From contig NZ_VTFV01000002.1 of assembly GCF_009192745.1 (NCBI RefSeq), positions 186,001 through 250,000 of the forward strand: a stretch of 64,000 nt of DNA, written 5' to 3'. Shown in pieces: positions 62,089 through 64,000 of this stretch (the first letter of the stretch is position 1; every line of letters begins with the position of its first letter). A program made the translations under genes and the position numbers. Below the pieces are notes generated by a model. The model did not search any database. It had not been told where the DNA came from and was given only the letters and a program-made list of their open reading frames with translations. Source of the DNA: Arthrobacter citreus. Lineage in GTDB: Bacteria > Actinomycetota > Actinomycetes > Actinomycetales > Micrococcaceae.

Positions 62089-63488
62089 CGCCGGGAAGCG
62101 TCCGCCGGTTCCTGGGCGTCAGCCGGCGCCGGGCGGGTGCTGGCCGGCAGGGCGGCGGCCACCGCAAACACGATCACCAGGGCTGCGCCCCAGATGATGG
62201 CAGCGAGGTTGCCGCCCACCAGGAACGGGAAGTTCCAGAGGGAGAGTGCCAGCACGCCGAGCAGGCCGATTCCGCCGGCCACAGCCGCGGCCCGCACCAT
62301 GCCGGGAGCGGAGACTCCGCCGCCGCGCGTACCGAAGCCTACGATCGCGAAGCTGGTCAGGGTCATCATGACGATCACGCCGATGGCCCCTGCGCCGGAG
62401 TACCAGGTGTAAATCTCCAGTACCGGATCCAGCTGGGCCACGGCGGAGACCAGCACGACGGCGGCGGTCACGCCGGTAACCCAGAAGGAGGCACGCGAGG
62501 GTGCGCCGTGGGCGGGGTGGACGGCGGCCAGGCCGGCGGGCAGCACCCCGCGCTGGCCCAGGGTGAAGAGGTAGCGCGAGACGATGTTGTGGAAGGCCAG
62601 CATGCAGGCGAACATGCTGGTCACCACCAGCACCTGGACGATGTCCGTCATGATCGGGGCGAGGATTTCCCCGGCAAAGCCGACAACCACGCTGTCCGGG
62701 CTGTCCGTGGCCAGGGCCACGGCGTTGCCGGCCCCGAGGCCGCTGATGATCAGCCAGGAAGAGAGGATGTACAGCGCGCCGATGGACAGCACGGCGATGT
62801 AGGTGGCCCGGGGGATGGTGCGCTCCGGATCCTTGGCCTCGTTGCGGAACACCGCCGTCGCCTCGAAGCCGAAGAAGCCAAGGAAGGCGAACAGCAGGCC
62901 CAGGCCGGGTGCACCGGACATGGCTTCGGCCGGGCTGAACGGGAGGGCGGTGAGTTCCCGGCCGGAGAAGAGCACACCGAGGTCGATGGCCAGGACAGCA
63001 GCAACTTCCAGGACCAGGACGGCGCCCAGCACCTTGGCGGAAAGGTTGATGTCCCGGTAGCCCAGGAAGCCGACGACGGCGATCATGGCAGCAGAGATTG
63101 CCCACCAGGGGACCAGCACCCCGGTCCAGAGCTCAATCAGGTTTCCTGCCTGCACGCCCAGGTAGCAGGTCATCGAGACCGTCAGCAGGACGTAGGCGAA
63201 GAGCGCCAGTCCTGCGGTGCCGAGCCCGGCCCGGCGGCCGAACCCGCGGTCGACGTAGGAGTAGAAGGCGCCGGCATCCGGCACGTGGGGGGTCATCCAG
63301 GCGTAGCCGACCGAGAACAGCAGCAGGATGGCCGTGGCGGCCAGCACCATCAGGGGCATGCCGACTGATTCGGAGACGGTGAGGATGAGGGGGAAGTTGG
63401 CCGCGACAACGGTGATGGGGGCCGCAGCGGCGACCACCATCAGGACGATGCCGGGCACCCCCAGCCTGCGGGTCAGAGCGGTTTGCAC
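62085..63488 (-). CDS. APC-family amino-acid permease
   Basis: 467 residues, twelve hydrophobic segments. Opens LGVPGIVLMVVAAAAPITVV; VPDAGAFYSYVDRGFGRRAG and FLGFFGFEATAVFRNEAKDP are the APC-family blocks that bind amino acids, and GTRGGGVSAPG lies in a late loop. Imports or exchanges amino acids. GTG 63488 after AGGAAG. Its stop overlaps the mannitol dehydrogenase stop by 4 bp; the genes converge. Confidence 0.88.
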
Positions 63489-63720
63489 AAGTTCTTCCTA
63501 ACTATGGAATGTGGTGAAAAGAACCACGTGCATGTAGGAAGTACTCCTGCACCGCTGGGCTGCCGCATGGACAGGCGAGCCGTGGCTTCAGCCAACGTTC
63601 CCGATATTAGCCAAGGGAAGAATCCGGCTATCAATGCCGGCGAATATCCGCGTCACATCGCGTCAGCGATGAGTCCCAGATCACGTCCGCTTCTTTGGGT
63701 GGACGCAGAAGGCGGAGATG

Positions 63721-63762
63721 CAAAAATGGCCCTGATCCGGCGAACCGGTTCAGGACCATTTT
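63721..63762 (-). terminator. Terminator downstream of the initiator tRNA
   Basis: On the minus strand a 16-base stem with one mismatch and one G-T pair (AATGGTCCTGAACCGG with CCGGATCAGGGCCATT), a TTCG tetraloop and TTTTTG follow the tRNA closely. Confidence 0.9.
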
Positions 63763-63765
63763 CTT

Positions 63766-63842
63766 TGGTTGCGGGGGCAAGATTTGAACTTGCGACCTCT
63801 GGGTTATGAGCCCAGCGAGCTACCGAACTGCTCCACCCCGCG
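63766..63842 (-). tRNA. Initiator tRNA-fMet (anticodon CAT)
   Basis: 77 nt with an encoded CCA end. Anticodon loop CTCATAA sits on a stem with three consecutive G-C pairs (GGG and CCC), and the acceptor opens C1-A72 unpaired (CGCGGGG against CCCCGCA), both hallmarks of the initiator. D-arm AGCTCGCT-like and T-arm GGTTCAAATC-like (here AAGTTCAAATCTT) are normal. TAGAGT lies about 12 bp upstream as a possible -10. Confidence 0.93.
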
Positions 63843-63922
63843 GCGTGCTTAGAACTCTACCGTACGCCTGCCGGAGGGACTAATCGCGTGGTCCGGGTCA
63901 CTGGTTTGTGCGCGGGAACAGC

Positions 63923-64000
63923 TCACCGGCCGGAGAGGGCGACGGCCAGATCCTCATCGATGAGCAGCGTGGTCACAAACCCGGCGGCAAGCACCGCACG
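63923..64000 (-). CDS. C-terminal end of a gene cut off by the window
   Basis: 25 residues are visible, AVLAAGFVTTLLIDEDLAVA then LSGR and a TGA stop. Third positions are GC-rich, consistent with coding. It reads away from the window edge, so the gene begins beyond 64000. Too short to identify. Confidence 0.55.
   Translation of the reverse strand, partial: RAVLAAGFVTTLLIDEDLAVALSGR

Noticed and set aside
63483-63809. 108-codon frame across the tRNA and its terminator
   Set aside because: It runs through an initiator tRNA gene and a hairpin on the other strand.

Overview
The window is high-GC actinobacterial chromosome. The best fit is Micrococcaceae, Arthrobacter-like: it has the block ino1 / GT87 membrane glycosyltransferase / rpsF-ssb-rpsR-rplI / dnaB, an Rpf resuscitation factor, a glycine-rich SSB, a protease with an LAxTG-type sorting signal, many GTG and TTG starts, and GC-rich third codon positions. 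No insertion sequence, prophage, CRISPR array or integrase was seen, so this looks like core genome with ordinary accessory genes.

Layout. 1-8.5 kb: 3' end of fhs, inositol-phosphate synthase, a beta-helix-like lipoprotein, an overlapping trio (GT87, FemAB-like transferase, FAD desaturase-like enzyme), a 91-aa HicA-like protein and a monooxygenase. 8.5-17.4 kb: ABC-F ATPase, MFS permease and three ABC-2 exporter modules; the second and third are a tandem duplication. 17.5-23.3 kb: M18 aminopeptidase, the ribosomal/SSB operon behind a leader that can hide its Shine-Dalgarno sequence, a 500-bp gap with a cluster of DnaA boxes, then dnaB. 23.3-28.3 kb: a cupin regulator divergent from a thioredoxin-reductase-like enzyme, then a KimA-like potassium permease divergent from an Rpf/LysM protein across a 411-bp structured spacer. 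28.3-34.9 kb: a MoaD-like protein coupled to a BNR-repeat protein, DUF4031-HD, MFS, MATE and small membrane proteins. 35-45.8 kb: secreted serine protease, CGNR regulator with divergent EamA exporter, cytochrome b-like protein with a 24-codon leader ORF, acyl-CoA ligase, AztD-like zinc chaperone under a Zur-like box, ScbR-like regulator, and a glycosyltransferase with an apparent frameshift. 45.8-51.9 kb: RecQ-type helicase, DapA-family enzyme, serine hydrolase, hypothetical protein and SulP transporter.

52-58.4 kb is one tightly packed run: amidohydrolase, acyl-CoA dehydrogenase, AAA+ ATPase, ECF sigma factor, Ogt, AlkB and AlkA. Its last four genes form a self-contained alkylation-repair operon that has its own sigma factor and no Ada. 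58.4-64 kb: DUF1304 protein, a PstS without pstCAB, a small acidic protein, mannitol dehydrogenase, an amino-acid permease, an initiator tRNA and a cut-off gene end.

The leading observations are the sigma-ogt-alkB-alkA operon, the DnaA-box cluster before dnaB, a perfect 56-bp palindrome with a possible relative 51 kb away, and the structured spacer between the KimA-like and Rpf genes. All family assignments come from reading translated sequence and recalled motifs; no database search was run.
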